This document shows, in pieces, positions 46,516-56,469 of a stretch of DNA of 64,000 nucleotides; position 1 is the first letter of the stretch, and each line of letters begins with the position of its first letter. The DNA is taken from assembly GCA_030685235.1 (NCBI GenBank), contig MU839115.1:310001-374000 (forward strand). Reading direction: 5' to 3'. Position numbers and translations under genes: made by a program. Below the pieces are notes generated by a model. The model worked only from the letters and a program-made list of their open reading frames with translations. It made no database searches and had not been told where the DNA came from. The DNA is from Copromyces sp. CBS 386.78. Lineage: Eukaryota > Ascomycota > Sordariomycetes > Sordariales > Sordariaceae.

Positions 46516-47698
46516 ATGGGCGCCAAAACCCTCTACCCAGACTTCGACGACCTCCCCAAGGTCGAAGGCCAGCCCCAAGGATGTGCCTGGGGTCTCTTTG
46601 ACAAAAACGGCGCCAAAGACATCTACGGCACCCTGAACTTCATCAGCCCCGAGACTGTCAAAGCCGCGGCCGCTGAAGTTGAGCATGGCGTTCCGGTTTC
46701 TCTCAAGTGCGTCGTCTGCTTGTCTTTTTGCAATCCCTGAATTGCAGCCACGTACTGACATAAGCCCAGCAAAGCTGGGCCCTAAACGCCATCAAATTCC
46801 CCCTAGGACACCGCCAGGCCCCCGTCCACACGCCCTTCGCCCTGCCCAGCGATATGGGCATCAAGGGCCTGCACGGCTTCGATGACTCCCTCAACTTCAA
46901 CACGCAGTACTCCTCGCAGTGGGACTCGCTGTGTCATGTCACGCATTCGCACTCGGGCGAGACGTATAATGGGTTTGTGCCTACTGTTGAGAAATTGTCC
47001 TCTACCTCTACGTCTACCAAGGACGAAAACGAAGCTCTGCTCCCAACCATCGACCGGTGGCATGCAAGGGGCGGACTGGTCGCTCGAGGCGTGTTGATCG
47101 ATTGGAAGCGGTACGCTGAGGAGGTCAAGGGGGAAAAATCCTGGCACCCGATGAATGGGTACAAGATTACTGTTGGCGATTTGGAGGAGGTAGCGAAACA
47201 CTTTGGCGTGGAGTTCAAAGCAGGTGATGTCTTGCTGGTCAGGACGGGGATGACAAGCGTCATGGAGAACCCGACGCCGGAGGATTTTGCCAAGATGGCG
47301 GAAGCGAAGATGACAGGCGTGGAGGGCAGCGAGAGGACGGCGAGGTGGGTGTGGAATAAGAGGTTTGCGGCGGTGGCGGGAGACTCGGCTGCTTTTGAGG
47401 CGTTCGAGTACTCGAAGGACACGGGGTTGGAGCTTGGTAAGTTCTTCGCTGCTCATTTCTCTTTTTTTTTTTTTTTTGCTTCGAAGCTGAGCCCATGAAT
47501 ACTAACACTCGAGAAATGGTAGTCCTCCACAAGTATTTTCTCACTATGTTCGGCATGTCCATTGGCGAGCTGTGGGACCTCGACGGTCTCAGTGAGGCAT
47601 GCAAGAAGACGGGGAAGTACAGCTTTTTGTTGACTTCGGCGCCGCTCAACCACCCGGGTCTGGTTGCTTCTCCTCCTAATGCCACGGCTGTTCTTTGA
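46516..47698 (+). CDS. cyclase-family (PF04199-type) metal-dependent hydrolase
   Basis: 342 residues from exons 46516-46706, 46775-47436 and 47523-47698. The N-terminal part (LYPDFDDLPKVEGQPQGCAWGLFDK) and the centre (NTQYSSQWDSLCHVTHSHSGETYNG) match the fungal branch of the cyclase/kynurenine-formamidase superfamily. In this branch the usual HxGTHxD metal site is replaced by the QWDSLCH type. Other conserved parts are ARGVLIDWKRYA, FKAGDVLLVRTGM and GDSAAFE. The first intron ends in AAG, a less common acceptor, but this is the only choice that keeps the NWALNAIKFPLG reading. Intron 2 has a long T-tract. The substrate is unknown; amide or lactone hydrolysis is likely from the superfamily. Confidence 0.88.
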
Positions 47699-47974
47699 TG
47701 AGCATGTAGAAGGTACTGAAGCATCAACGAAGACACAACGCGGCTTGATTCGCCAGACTCCAAAACATAAGAAGCCGATAACTTGAAAAAAGCCTGCCAC
47801 GTAATCTTTAAGCAGACGTAAAGCGCCACGACAACCATCATCATCTCTCCTCCCGCCACTCCCTTCCTCTCTTCCACGAGACTCCCACTCTACCTCTATG
47901 CAAGACCTGCAACTTCCCGCCTTCTACAGCCCTTCTCCTCCCCCCACTTCTGCACCCTCTGCTCACCACTCCCT

Positions 47975-48679
47975 CTACTCCGTCTTCTGCCCAAAAGGTA
48001 AATACTTAGTATGACTTCCCACAACCACCACCTCCCCCCTCTCCCCCCTTTCCCACCCATCTTCCACCCTCTTCCTAATCTCAAACCCCGTAAACCCCAG
48101 CTTCCTCCCGCGTCTACTAACCCACGCCTCCACCTCCAGCGTATCCCCCTCCCTAGCCGTCGAGCAGTAACTCAAATGCATATCCGTGCTCACCCCCGTC
48201 GACATGATCCTTTTCCCTTCCTTATCCACCGCACCGCGGTCCCCAGCGATGTCGGCAGCGATAGCCATCCCGCCCGCCCAATCGCACAACGTCCCGCTGA
48301 CGGCGCCGTGTAGGATGCGCTTGCTGTTCAGATGGACTGGTTGGAGAGTCAAGTGGGCGAGGATGCGGCCGGTGGGTTGGGAGACGGCGGCTACGAGGAC
48401 GATGTCCGAGAGTAGAAGGTTGTAGATGGCGGAGTTAGGGCGGATGGTGTCCCAGACGTGTTGGACGTGGCAGAGGGCGGGGGCGGAGGAGGTCGTGGGC
48501 GTGAGGGGAAGGAGGACCGAGGTGGAGAGGGAGGGGGTGAAGGGGTTTTTTTCTTCTTCTTCTGGAGAATGTGAATCGCTTGAAGTCGTTGTTTGAGTCT
48601 GGGTTTCGGCTTGTGTGGTTGGTGCGGACGCTGGCGGTATGTCCCCGGCGATAGTGAAGGCGTTGCTGTTTTCTGCCAT
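47975..48679 (-). CDS. hotdog-fold thioesterase (PaaI/THEM-like)
   Basis: Intronless, 234 residues. The first 55 residues are Thr/Ser/Glu-rich and probably disordered. The hotdog domain covers about residues 100-230: VSQPTGRILAHLTLQPVHLN, KRILHGAVSGTLCDWAGGMAIA (the HGA/V...D region holding catalytic-site residues), STDMHLSYCSTAREGDTLEVEAWVSRRGRKLGFT, and a closing HTKYLPFG strand. Such enzymes hydrolyse acyl-CoA thioesters. The ATG at 48679 is chosen; the longer in-frame extension upstream is of low quality. It is convergent with the cyclase-family gene, 276 bp away. Confidence 0.88.
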   Translation of the reverse strand: MAENSNAFTIAGDIPPASAPTTQAETQTQTTTSSDSHSPEEEEKNPFTPSLSTSVLLPLTPTTSSAPALCHVQHVWDTIRPNSAIYNLLLSDIVLVAAVSQPTGRILAHLTLQPVHLNSKRILHGAVSGTLCDWAGGMAIAADIAGDRGAVDKEGKRIMSTGVSTDMHLSYCSTAREGDTLEVEAWVSRRGRKLGFTGFEIRKRVEDGWERGERGEVVVVGSHTKYLPFGQKTE

Positions 48680-49262
48680 TGTGGGGTTGGGTCTCAATTG
48701 GGTGATGTTCTGAGCGCAATATGTTGATGCGTTGAGAATAACTTTCGCTTGCAGGATTGTGGTTGTCTTAGAGGTACGTTGTTGCTTGGGTTTCAATGGC
48801 GTGGTGCAGTGCAGTGCGTTGTTGGGTTGTTTGTTCGGAGGTGGGGGACGGGAGTCGGGACCCGACCTGAGGTGACATCGGACTTTTGCGGGGGTGTGGT
48901 CCAAAGCGCACCGTCTCGGACCGGCTTGCAGCCGTTACCGTTTAAATTTTTAGCACCGTGCTTGGCAGTGCTCTTTCCACTGTTCTCTTTTCCATTCAGG
49001 GGGTTAGGTAAACAAAGCAGTCACTGCGATTCAAACGCAACAACAGTCACTTGAGCAATGATGTCACCTTAGGCTGCATCGTTAATGGTTGTTCTTTTTC
49101 TACGAGATCTGTCACATTCTAGCCTATAAAGGAAGTACAGTTTCACACCCATACTCTCCTTGTTCCGTTCCGTCTTCACCAATAATCACTAGACTGCTAT
49201 AGTCGCAGCCAAAAAAGAAACGAAAAGGGCATCTCTACTTTTATAAACCAAGACCAATCACC
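48680..49262. other. intergenic region upstream of the thioesterase
   Basis: About 580 bp with the thioesterase promoter and the 3' flank of the mucin-like gene. No other gene or repeat is seen. Confidence 0.4.
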
Positions 49263-51632
49263 TTATACTCTCTGAATCTGCACCAAGTTCTGACGCCCAC
49301 TAATCTTCCTCAGCTCCGCTCCATAACTAGTGCTCTCGCTCCCCTCAGCCGAAGAGGTCGCAGTCGAATCATTGCCAGAAACCTGGGATGAGTACGGGAC
49401 CGACACCGTAGACAGCGTAGTCGGGAATGGCGTCGTCAAGGTGTCCTCTGATCCCGTAATTGCGGCAGTTGAGCTGGCTCCCTCAGGGATCCCTGACGAC
49501 GTCTGGCTGGCGAACGAAGTCGTTTCTGACGAGGTCTCAAAAGTCGATGCAGGAAGAGTAAAGCTATAGCCACTGTCATATGATGTTGAGAGTGTTGGGA
49601 TCGAGTCAGAGAAGTCTTGGCTAGTGGATGGTAAGATCGAAGAAAACGAGAGTACGGGAACAACCGATGAGAGTGTAACAGATGATGAAATCGAAGTAAA
49701 TGAGGGCGCTGGAACACCTGTTAACCAGGTAGAGGTAACAGTAGACGTAAGTGTCTCGGTGGCTGAGAGCGATGATTGAGGAGCTGTAGGAGTTGACGTG
49801 TTACTGGCTGGAAGAGAAGTGGCCGATGAAGCTTGTGTGCTGTCATCAGTGGACCAGTAAAATGTGCTACTCCCGGGAAGGCTAGTCGGAGGAATCCCTT
49901 CGCTTGATGAAGGAAAATCGCTGGTCGGTGACAATAGAGTTGAGCTGGTGAACGCTGAGGCTTCCGTAGACTCTGAAGTCCCGGGCGTCGTGGTTGACTC
50001 GGTCACAGAATCTGTTGATTGTGCGCTGGTCGAAGATACGGGGACTGAACTGGAAGTTGTTGATGCTGTGGTAGATCCCGAACTCCCAGCTAAGGTTGAA
50101 GATTCAGGCATAGACTCCGTCGCTTGTGTGCTAGTCGAATATTCAGTTGTCGAGATCTCACTCGTAACATCACCAGTCGTTACAGTACTAGCAAGCGAAG
50201 ATAATGAAGTAGCTTCATAACTCGTAGTAGGTTGGTAAGATACCTCGCTTTCGGTGTAGCTCACCGGGGCACCATCAACAACCGACGGGGCAGCAAAGTT
50301 GGAAGTAGTGAAAAGAGCATCTGCTGCGCTTGTGTCAAATTCTGGAATACCTGCAGAAGAGGTGGCGCTAGGCGTGACAGTGACAGTGACATGGCCTGTG
50401 GATGTGAGTACCACCACCGAGCTTGTATCGATTTCCAGGGTACTTGCAGAAGGGATGCTGCTAGGCGTGATAGTGACAATAACATGGCCTGTGGATGTGA
50501 GGACCACGACCGAGGTAGAATCAGGAGCCTCCGTCTCATTGTCGGTAACGGTGGTTTCCAGTTCATTCGGGGTGTCCACGGTTGTGGTGACTTCTTGGGT
50601 CACTGTCACGGTCGTCTCAATGGTGGAGACTCTGGTTTTACCAGGTACTATCGTCCCAGGTACTATGGTCCCAGGTACCACTATGGTCGTAGTGCCTGTG
50701 GTGCTGGTGATGTGGATGGTGCGGGTAGTTTCTGGTGTAGCGTCAACATCGGCTCTCGTGTTGGTAGAAACGGAGCTAACCGAGCCATATCCTCGTGAAG
50801 GAGATGATGATATCACGCTGCTGTCACTGCTGGTGGTTGAGGAGAATGTCACTTCCGATGGTGAACTGGGAGTGGATGGTGTCTCAGCGGACGTTAAAGC
50901 AGAGCTGAAAAGACTGGTTGGAATGGGAAGACGAGTGCTCAAGGTCGAAGTTTCGGTCAAGGATGAACTATTACTGGAAGATCCCGTGGAGCTGCTGACG
51001 GTTGGTACAGCTGTTGAGCCTATTCCGAGAACATCACCCGATGAAGTCGATGTGCCGGCATAGGTGGTTGAGTTGCCGAACAATGGGGAGCCCGTTTGGG
51101 TCGTAGACTCGCCAGGCGGGGATGCGGTGCCGCTGCTAGATGGACTAGAAGGGGACGAGGAGGAAAGTGGAAGGGCGGTAGAAGTGTAGGCGGTTGATGT
51201 AGCACTAGCTGTGGCATTGGAGCTCGGTTGGCTGGGGCTTGTAGTTGTTGATAATCCAGTTGGTGTGCTGCTGCTGCCCAGGGAGGAGCTGGTAGAATCG
51301 GATGACAATCCGGGGGTGCTGCTCAAGGAGCTCGGACAACCAGAGAAAACAGTGACAGTTGATGGGAAAATCGGCGTGCCTCCTGTATTCGCGGAGATCG
51401 TAATAGTTGTGTAGGTATAGTCCACCAAGGTTACAGGAACCGTTATAGTGTGGGTTTCCGTGCACGTTTCTCCGTTATCTTGGCCATACCCTTGGCGGCG
51501 TCCAAGATTGTTGGGCATGCCATTGACGGCCGTGAAGCTTCTCAATATTAGTTTCCTAATCTCTGAGGTCTCCCGACGCTGGAGTAGTACGTACCTCATG
51601 CCCAACAAGGCAAGATGAAGAAATGCAAGCAT
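49263..51632 (-). CDS. secreted Ser/Thr-rich mucin-like protein
   Basis: Exon 1 is 51632-51595 and exon 2 is 51540-49263, giving 771 residues. The N-terminus MLAFLHLALLGMRSFTAV followed by NGMPNNLGRRQG looks like a signal peptide with a basic processing site (RR). The rest is dominated by Ser, Thr, Pro and Val, expected to be heavily O-glycosylated, with only two nearby cysteines (GETC and SGCPS). Two tandem copies of a 34-residue unit built on VVVLTSTGHV lie mid-protein, and GTIVPG is repeated. No hydrophobic GPI-attachment tail is visible at the C-terminus (ends NLVQIQRV). The intron is 54 nt and has no in-frame stop, so retention would still give a full protein. The cell-wall or extracellular role is inferred from composition. 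Confidence 0.82.
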   Translation of the reverse strand: MLAFLHLALLGMRYVLLQRRETSEIRKLILRSFTAVNGMPNNLGRRQGYGQDNGETCTETHTITVPVTLVDYTYTTITISANTGGTPIFPSTVTVFSGCPSSLSSTPGLSSDSTSSSLGSSSTPTGLSTTTSPSQPSSNATASATSTAYTSTALPLSSSSPSSPSSSGTASPPGESTTQTGSPLFGNSTTYAGTSTSSGDVLGIGSTAVPTVSSSTGSSSNSSSLTETSTLSTRLPIPTSLFSSALTSAETPSTPSSPSEVTFSSTTSSDSSVISSSPSRGYGSVSSVSTNTRADVDATPETTRTIHITSTTGTTTIVVPGTIVPGTIVPGKTRVSTIETTVTVTQEVTTTVDTPNELETTVTDNETEAPDSTSVVVLTSTGHVIVTITPSSIPSASTLEIDTSSVVVLTSTGHVTVTVTPSATSSAGIPEFDTSAADALFTTSNFAAPSVVDGAPVSYTESEVSYQPTTSYEATSLSSLASTVTTGDVTSEISTTEYSTSTQATESMPESSTLAGSSGSTTASTTSSSVPVSSTSAQSTDSVTESTTTPGTSESTEASAFTSSTLLSPTSDFPSSSEGIPPTSLPGSSTFYWSTDDSTQASSATSLPASNTSTPTAPQSSLSATETLTSTVTSTWLTGVPAPSFTSISSSVTLSSVVPVLSFSSILPSTSQDFSDSIPTLSTSYDSGYSFTLPASTFETSSETTSFASQTSSGIPEGASSTAAITGSEDTLTTPFPTTLSTVSVPYSSQVSGNDSTATSSAEGSESTSYGAELRKISGRQNLVQIQRV
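50353..50556 (-). repeat. tandem repeat, two 102-bp (34-residue) units in the mucin-like gene
   Basis: Two adjacent similar units begin at about 50353 and 50455 on the plus strand and share CATGGCCTGTGGATGTGAG and flanking sequence. They encode the repeated VVVLTSTGHVxVTxTPS segment. A shorter 15-bp repeat encoding GTIVPG lies at about 50641-50685. Confidence 0.8.
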
Positions 51633-53430
51633 CGTGGCTACAGTTCACCCTGAAGGCCAGGAGAGCAGGAATGGCAATGCAGGAGTGGAAGTACCTAAGG
51701 AGGCAGTGCTGACGGAAGGTGAATGCCCCCATGATGGTTTAAGCTTTATATATCCTTCAACTTTTCGCATGCCCGCTCCCAATCATGACAGACACTCCCA
51801 AATATCCTTTTGTCAGGTAGCTCACTCTTGTTCTCTTGTGGCATTGTATCATCGATTAACTCGATCAGCATACGGCTGCCGGCATCAAAAGGACAGCATA
51901 TGATTCCCCGGCCATAGGCCTTCGCCCCGGCCGCAGGACATGCAATGACGGGGAGACAACATATCTTGAGGGAAACAGATGCGGCTTTCCGAGCCCGTCA
52001 TTTGGTTTGTGATGCCTTGGGCAGCAGGAGCCCTTTAAGTGTACCGGTTAACAGTGGTATATTGGCTTCTAGTCGCTATGCTGGTGCGGTGGTCACCGCA
52101 AAAATGTTTACTCACCAGTACACGGGCCATTATCCGGGGTAGGCCGCGTGGCCAAGCACAACAGGGGAATGGCCGAACCCCAACATCAAATGAGAGGTCC
52201 TCTTGACGAAAATTTCCGATTTGTAGTTTGTGTGCATGAAGGGGTCTGGCGCAAAGTCGCCGAATTGCCAGTGGCCCATTGAGCAACAACGGGATTGTGT
52301 GATTGTATGTGACTCCGGATAAGCACCCGCTTCGTCCCGTCGGACGCCACAAGAAGGAAGGATGGTTGGGCTCTGGGATGTACCATGTGGGAGTGTGTTG
52401 TCTGGTGAAATATTGACAATCGTGTCTCGTCTCCATCCAGGAAACCTCAGGCCAGTGCTACCGTGCTCAGATGCCATGATACGTTAGGATATAGGACGAA
52501 GTTGTCTCATACGCACGAGATGTTGCTGTCCTGTTCCTGAATCATAGACGTGGCACTTGTGAACATAAGTCAACCGAGGATACTAAGTATCAGTCAGTAG
52601 TCGGTGGAAGGGAACAGAAAAGTAAATGGGATGATGCTGTCTCGGTCATTCGGAGCTATAACGTTAGTGCCTCATCCCCGGTCAGTCAGAGTAGCTCCTG
52701 GTTCCTGCAGCTCATGCTACGTAGCTTGCCGTTATGCAGGTAACGCAAGCCTGCAGTCCCGATCAAATGCGTTGCGGAGCGGGAAGGCAACCAGCCAGGC
52801 CTCTCCGTGACGTCCGTCCAGGGAGTTATCCTGGGGTGCATTCCTGTCAAAAGAGATCTTGCATACTGAGGCGTTCGCCACAATGGAAGTGTGCATTTGA
52901 CATGTCAAGGGGGGTCGATGACATACGAGATGAGCAAGAAACGATAGGAATTCGTGAAACGGAAAATTGGAGTAGCAAACACCGGAAACTTCCAGCTATT
53001 TGCTATCGTACCTGTGTAATAAGCTCTTTCTAGACCGTGGGCACACTTGTCATTCCTGTTGCTCAGATCTTCTCAAAAGGGTGGTGGGTGATTGTAGGAC
53101 ACAGACAAGACAGAGCCGCTGTGTAGATATTAACAAGACAGAGTTCTGGAAGTTCGGGACCGTACTCGAAAGGGGAGCTGAAACATGATAGTCAGACCCA
53201 AGTGGGGTGGATAGGTGTTGGAGACGAGCAGTGACGGGGAACAAAGAAGGGGGCGAAGGGAGGAAAAAAAAAAAAAAAAAAAAAATAGGAAAAGGGAGTA
53301 AAAGAAGCCATTGTATTCATGGGTCGCTGGTAAACGAGCAGTAAACATCCTGAAATTCGTCGAGACGTAAGGAAAAGAAAATAGCGGCGAAAAATCCGTC
53401 AAGCCGACCAGCTCACGACCACGACCACAA
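51633..53430. other. intergenic region upstream of the mucin-like gene
   Basis: This 1.8-kb stretch contains no supported gene. The left end should be the mucin-like promoter. A run of 22 A lies at about 53264-53285, shortly beyond the 3' end of the superoxide dismutase gene. Confidence 0.35.
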
Positions 53431-54295
53431 TCATAGCAGAGCCTTGAGCTCCGCAAAAGCGTCCTCACGACTACCCTGGAATCGCTCCTCAGCCGTCTTC
53501 CAGTTGATCACCTTCCAGATATTCTCAACGTACGCAGCCTTTCCGTTCAGGTACTGCAAAAAGAGGGGTAAACTGTGTCAGTCATGGTGGGACGAGTTCA
53601 CGGAACAGGGACAAGAAACAGGAACCAAAACAAAAACAACCATACCTGGAGGTAGTACGCGTGCTCCCACATGTCCACCCCGAAAACGGGCACCTCACCG
53701 CTGCCCACGACGGGATCCTGGTCCTTGGTGGTGACGATGCGCAGCCTCCTGCTGTTCTCAGTCCCAGCAGTAGACTCCTTGATGAGCCAACCCCAGCCAC
53801 TGCCCTGGATGCCCATAAGCGCAGCAGAAAATGCCTTCTTGAAGCCGTCAAAGCTGCCCCACGTGTTTTCAATCTCGGCCGCCAGCGAAGGGGCCGCCTC
53901 CGAGTAGTTGGTCTCTGGACTCTCGGCGGGGGCCAGGTTCTTCCAGAAGAGCGAGTGGTTGATGTGGCCGCCGCCGTTGAACTTGAGGGCGGGCTGCTGG
54001 GCGATCTGGGCGGGGATGTCGTTGGAGGTGATGGCGGCGACGTGGGCTTGCAGGGCGTTGTTGAGGTTGGTCACGTAGGCCTGGTGGTGCTTGCTGTGGT
54101 GAAGCTCCATGATCTGGGCCGAGATGTAGGGCTCCAGAGCCTGGGGATGCTGGTGTTAGACATCATTCCTGACTCGTCATCTCCATGCCGCATTGGTCGC
54201 AGGATAGAAGCGGTTGGATACGACAGGCAATTTCAATGGCTTACATTGTAGGCATATGGCAGCTGTGGCAGCGTATAAGTCGCGAGGCCGGACAT
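53431..54295 (-). CDS. Fe/Mn-type superoxide dismutase
   Basis: Converts superoxide to hydrogen peroxide and oxygen. Exons are 54295-54245, 54140-53646 and 53553-53431, giving 222 residues. Metal ligands are the first His of ELHHSKHH (H31), the His of [10 protein letters not shown] (about 88), and the Asp and His of [20 protein letters not shown] and the Gly/Gln pattern favour manganese. An in-frame ATG at 54376 would add 27 residues (MVNLGNIWQN...), which carry no Arg or Lys and do not resemble a mitochondrial presequence. The ATG at 54295 (CCACCATGTCC) gives a compact cytosolic-type enzyme like those of many filamentous fungi. A 15-20-residue insertion precedes the DMWEH motif. Confidence 0.93.
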
Positions 54296-55445
54296 GGTGG
54301 TTGCGTTGCCTGTCATTGCTTGGAGAGGAGCTTGCGAGGCAACAAGGTTTTGCCAGATATTTCCGAGATTGACCATCTTGACCGCGCGGTGATTTTGAAT
54401 CCGCGCCGCCTTTTCGTGGCCCTTTCTTCCTACCGGATGACAAGTACGATGAGCCGAATTCGGCAATCTGAATGATGGGGTTGATTGACAGTGAGTGTCA
54501 CGATGTGCGGCCGTCAAGGTGCTCACAAGAATGGCGTCAATTCGAAGTTGAGAAGGAGTGGGCTCGATTGTTGATTCCTTCCACCTGTCGCGTCTCCAAT
54601 GCCTCCCGTGATTGGTCAGTTCATAGCACTTGCCAGGTGATAGGTGGAGACCGGTTGACGACGGGACGTCTGGCTCTGACGTCTTGGCTCCATCAAGGTC
54701 CCTATGGCCCCTGCCACGCCTGCCGTTACAGAGGGCGTTGCAGCGGTCACAACAGTTCCAGATTCGCGCGCAAACGTGCTCAATTGCCCGCGCGGATCAT
54801 GTGTCCGCCGGGCTCAAACCTTCTCGTTCAAGACGTCAACGGGCCGTTGCACCCTTGTCTACAACTGGCCGACTAAGAAGCACGACAAAGGGGAAGCGGT
54901 AGTTTGAGCTTGTTTCCGTCATTCAAGTCTCACATCTTCCTTTCATCCCGAGTCTTGAAAAGGTTTCCAGATGGGATGAGCTAATATCCACCAGCCTTTG
55001 TAGGCGCCTTATGCTTTACCCTGTGAGTAAACGTTTCGCAACGTCTCTTGTACACCTCTCAGCTGTTATGCGGACTTGAACGAGCAAGATGTTACAAGGG
55101 CTGGTAGTCGTTGGTGATGGTTGGTTCGGAAACGATGGTTGTGGAGAGGACCTTGATGGCCGTGATAGGGGGTTGAGGTTGGTGGTATATATATCTGGAT
55201 ACATGTATATATATATCTATCCATCAAGGTCCTCAACTTCCATATAGAGTCATAGAAGACGAATCAGCATACCATTATTGAACCCGATATCAAATCCGAA
55301 GACCATCCGTTTTCCATATTGATCATCAAGGCCGACACAAACCGATTCAAAGATCAGTCTTTGCCCCATCCAGACCAACTCGGGAGCCGAAAAACCAAGG
55401 GGCAGCCGCCTCAACCATCCATCTCCCTTCAGACTCACACCCAGA
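54296..55445. other. intergenic region upstream of superoxide dismutase
   Basis: Contains the SOD promoter. A 67-codon frame at 54704-54907 with an ATG looks mildly coding but is unsupported. AT dinucleotide runs occur around 55188-55222. Confidence 0.35.
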
Positions 55446-56013
55446 ATGTGCGGCCCCGAAACACCCTCCTCAACACCTCGAATCGGTGCCCGAGTCGACT
55501 TCTTTTCTTCATCCCCTTCATCAAGGGACCGTCACCTCCTTGGCAACCTCCTCTTCCTCAACCCATCCAACCACAACAGTCAACAAGCCACCCACTTTTC
55601 GTTCATCAGCCCATCAACGACGACGACGACCCCGGTCCTGTCCAAGAGGGGTCCATTACGGGAGGGAGACGCCTCAGATTCTTCATATTTTTCAGACTCT
55701 TCTTATTCCGAACTTGATGATCGCGTGATTGTTTCTATACAGTGAGTTATTCATTCTTGCATCATCGAACGCTTTGGGGAATGGCTTGCTGATTATAGTG
55801 CCCGTGACTAGTCAAACAGGGGACATGACCAAGTCCGTTCATGAATGCGGGCTGCTGAAGCAGTTCACGCTGGACGAGAAGAGCTGTCGTATGTGCGCTT
55901 TGAAAGAGAACCTGTCTATCAGTGTTGGGCAGGATGGCATCATTGGGAGAAGGGTGTCGATGATGCGGGGAGGGGTGGTACTTGGTGATGGGATTGTCGG
56001 GTATAATTGCTGA
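55446..56013 (+). CDS. small two-exon hypothetical protein
   Basis: The function is not recognised. Exon 1 starts at ATG 55446 and ends at 55741. The apparent stop TGA at its end overlaps a consensus donor GTGAGT. Removing a 70-nt intron (55742-55811, acceptor CTAG) joins to a second open frame ending at 56013, giving 165 residues. The N-terminal part is Ser/Thr/Pro-rich; a SDSSYFSDSSYSELDDR acidic patch precedes the junction. The C-terminal part contains three spaced cysteines (HECGLLKQ, then KSCRMCALKE) and a Gly-rich end. The clean phase match across the junction is the main evidence; other acceptors nearby lead to immediate stops. No signal peptide or domain is seen. Confidence 0.5.
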
Positions 56014-56469
56014 TTTTAAGGGATTTATGAGCATGGGGCTTGGGATCTTGGGAGGCGTTTTAGGATGGGATCTTGGTTACCAGAGAGCATTAGTTTGTTG
56101 GGAGTTTCATGGGGGAGTTAACTGGTTGAGGTCATCATACCTTGTTGATGCATTTGTTCGGCGTTGCTCAAAGATGTTTTCAGGTATAACACAAGACACT
56201 GATCGCAGCAGGCCAAAGAGATAAAGGGAAGATATGAACACACACGCAAAATTTCCCGCCTACAGATGGTTGAAACGTAACCGAAATCTACCCAACGAAA
56301 GAAAATACCCATCCATCCGTAACGCCAACTGCTAAATGCCATGCCGTGCCGTGTCGTGTCGTGTCATGTTATATGCCAATCATATACCCAAAACCCAAAT
56401 TTGTCGCTCATCCAAGAAAGCCCAAAAATCCTGAAAACTCAACGATCACCCCCATCCATCCATCGTTTT
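56014..56469. other. intergenic region between convergent genes
   Basis: A spacer between the small hypothetical gene and the GIY-YIG gene. A short run of CGTGT/CGTGC repeats lies at about 56342-56367. Nothing else is recognised. Confidence 0.35.

Noticed and set aside
50299..51063. 254-codon plus-strand frame
   Set aside because: It is antisense to the repetitive Ser/Thr-rich gene, whose simple codon pattern opens other frames.
54704..54907. 67-codon frame starting MAPATPAVTEG
   Set aside because: Reasonable start and composition, but no family, no splice partner and short length. It remains a possibility only.
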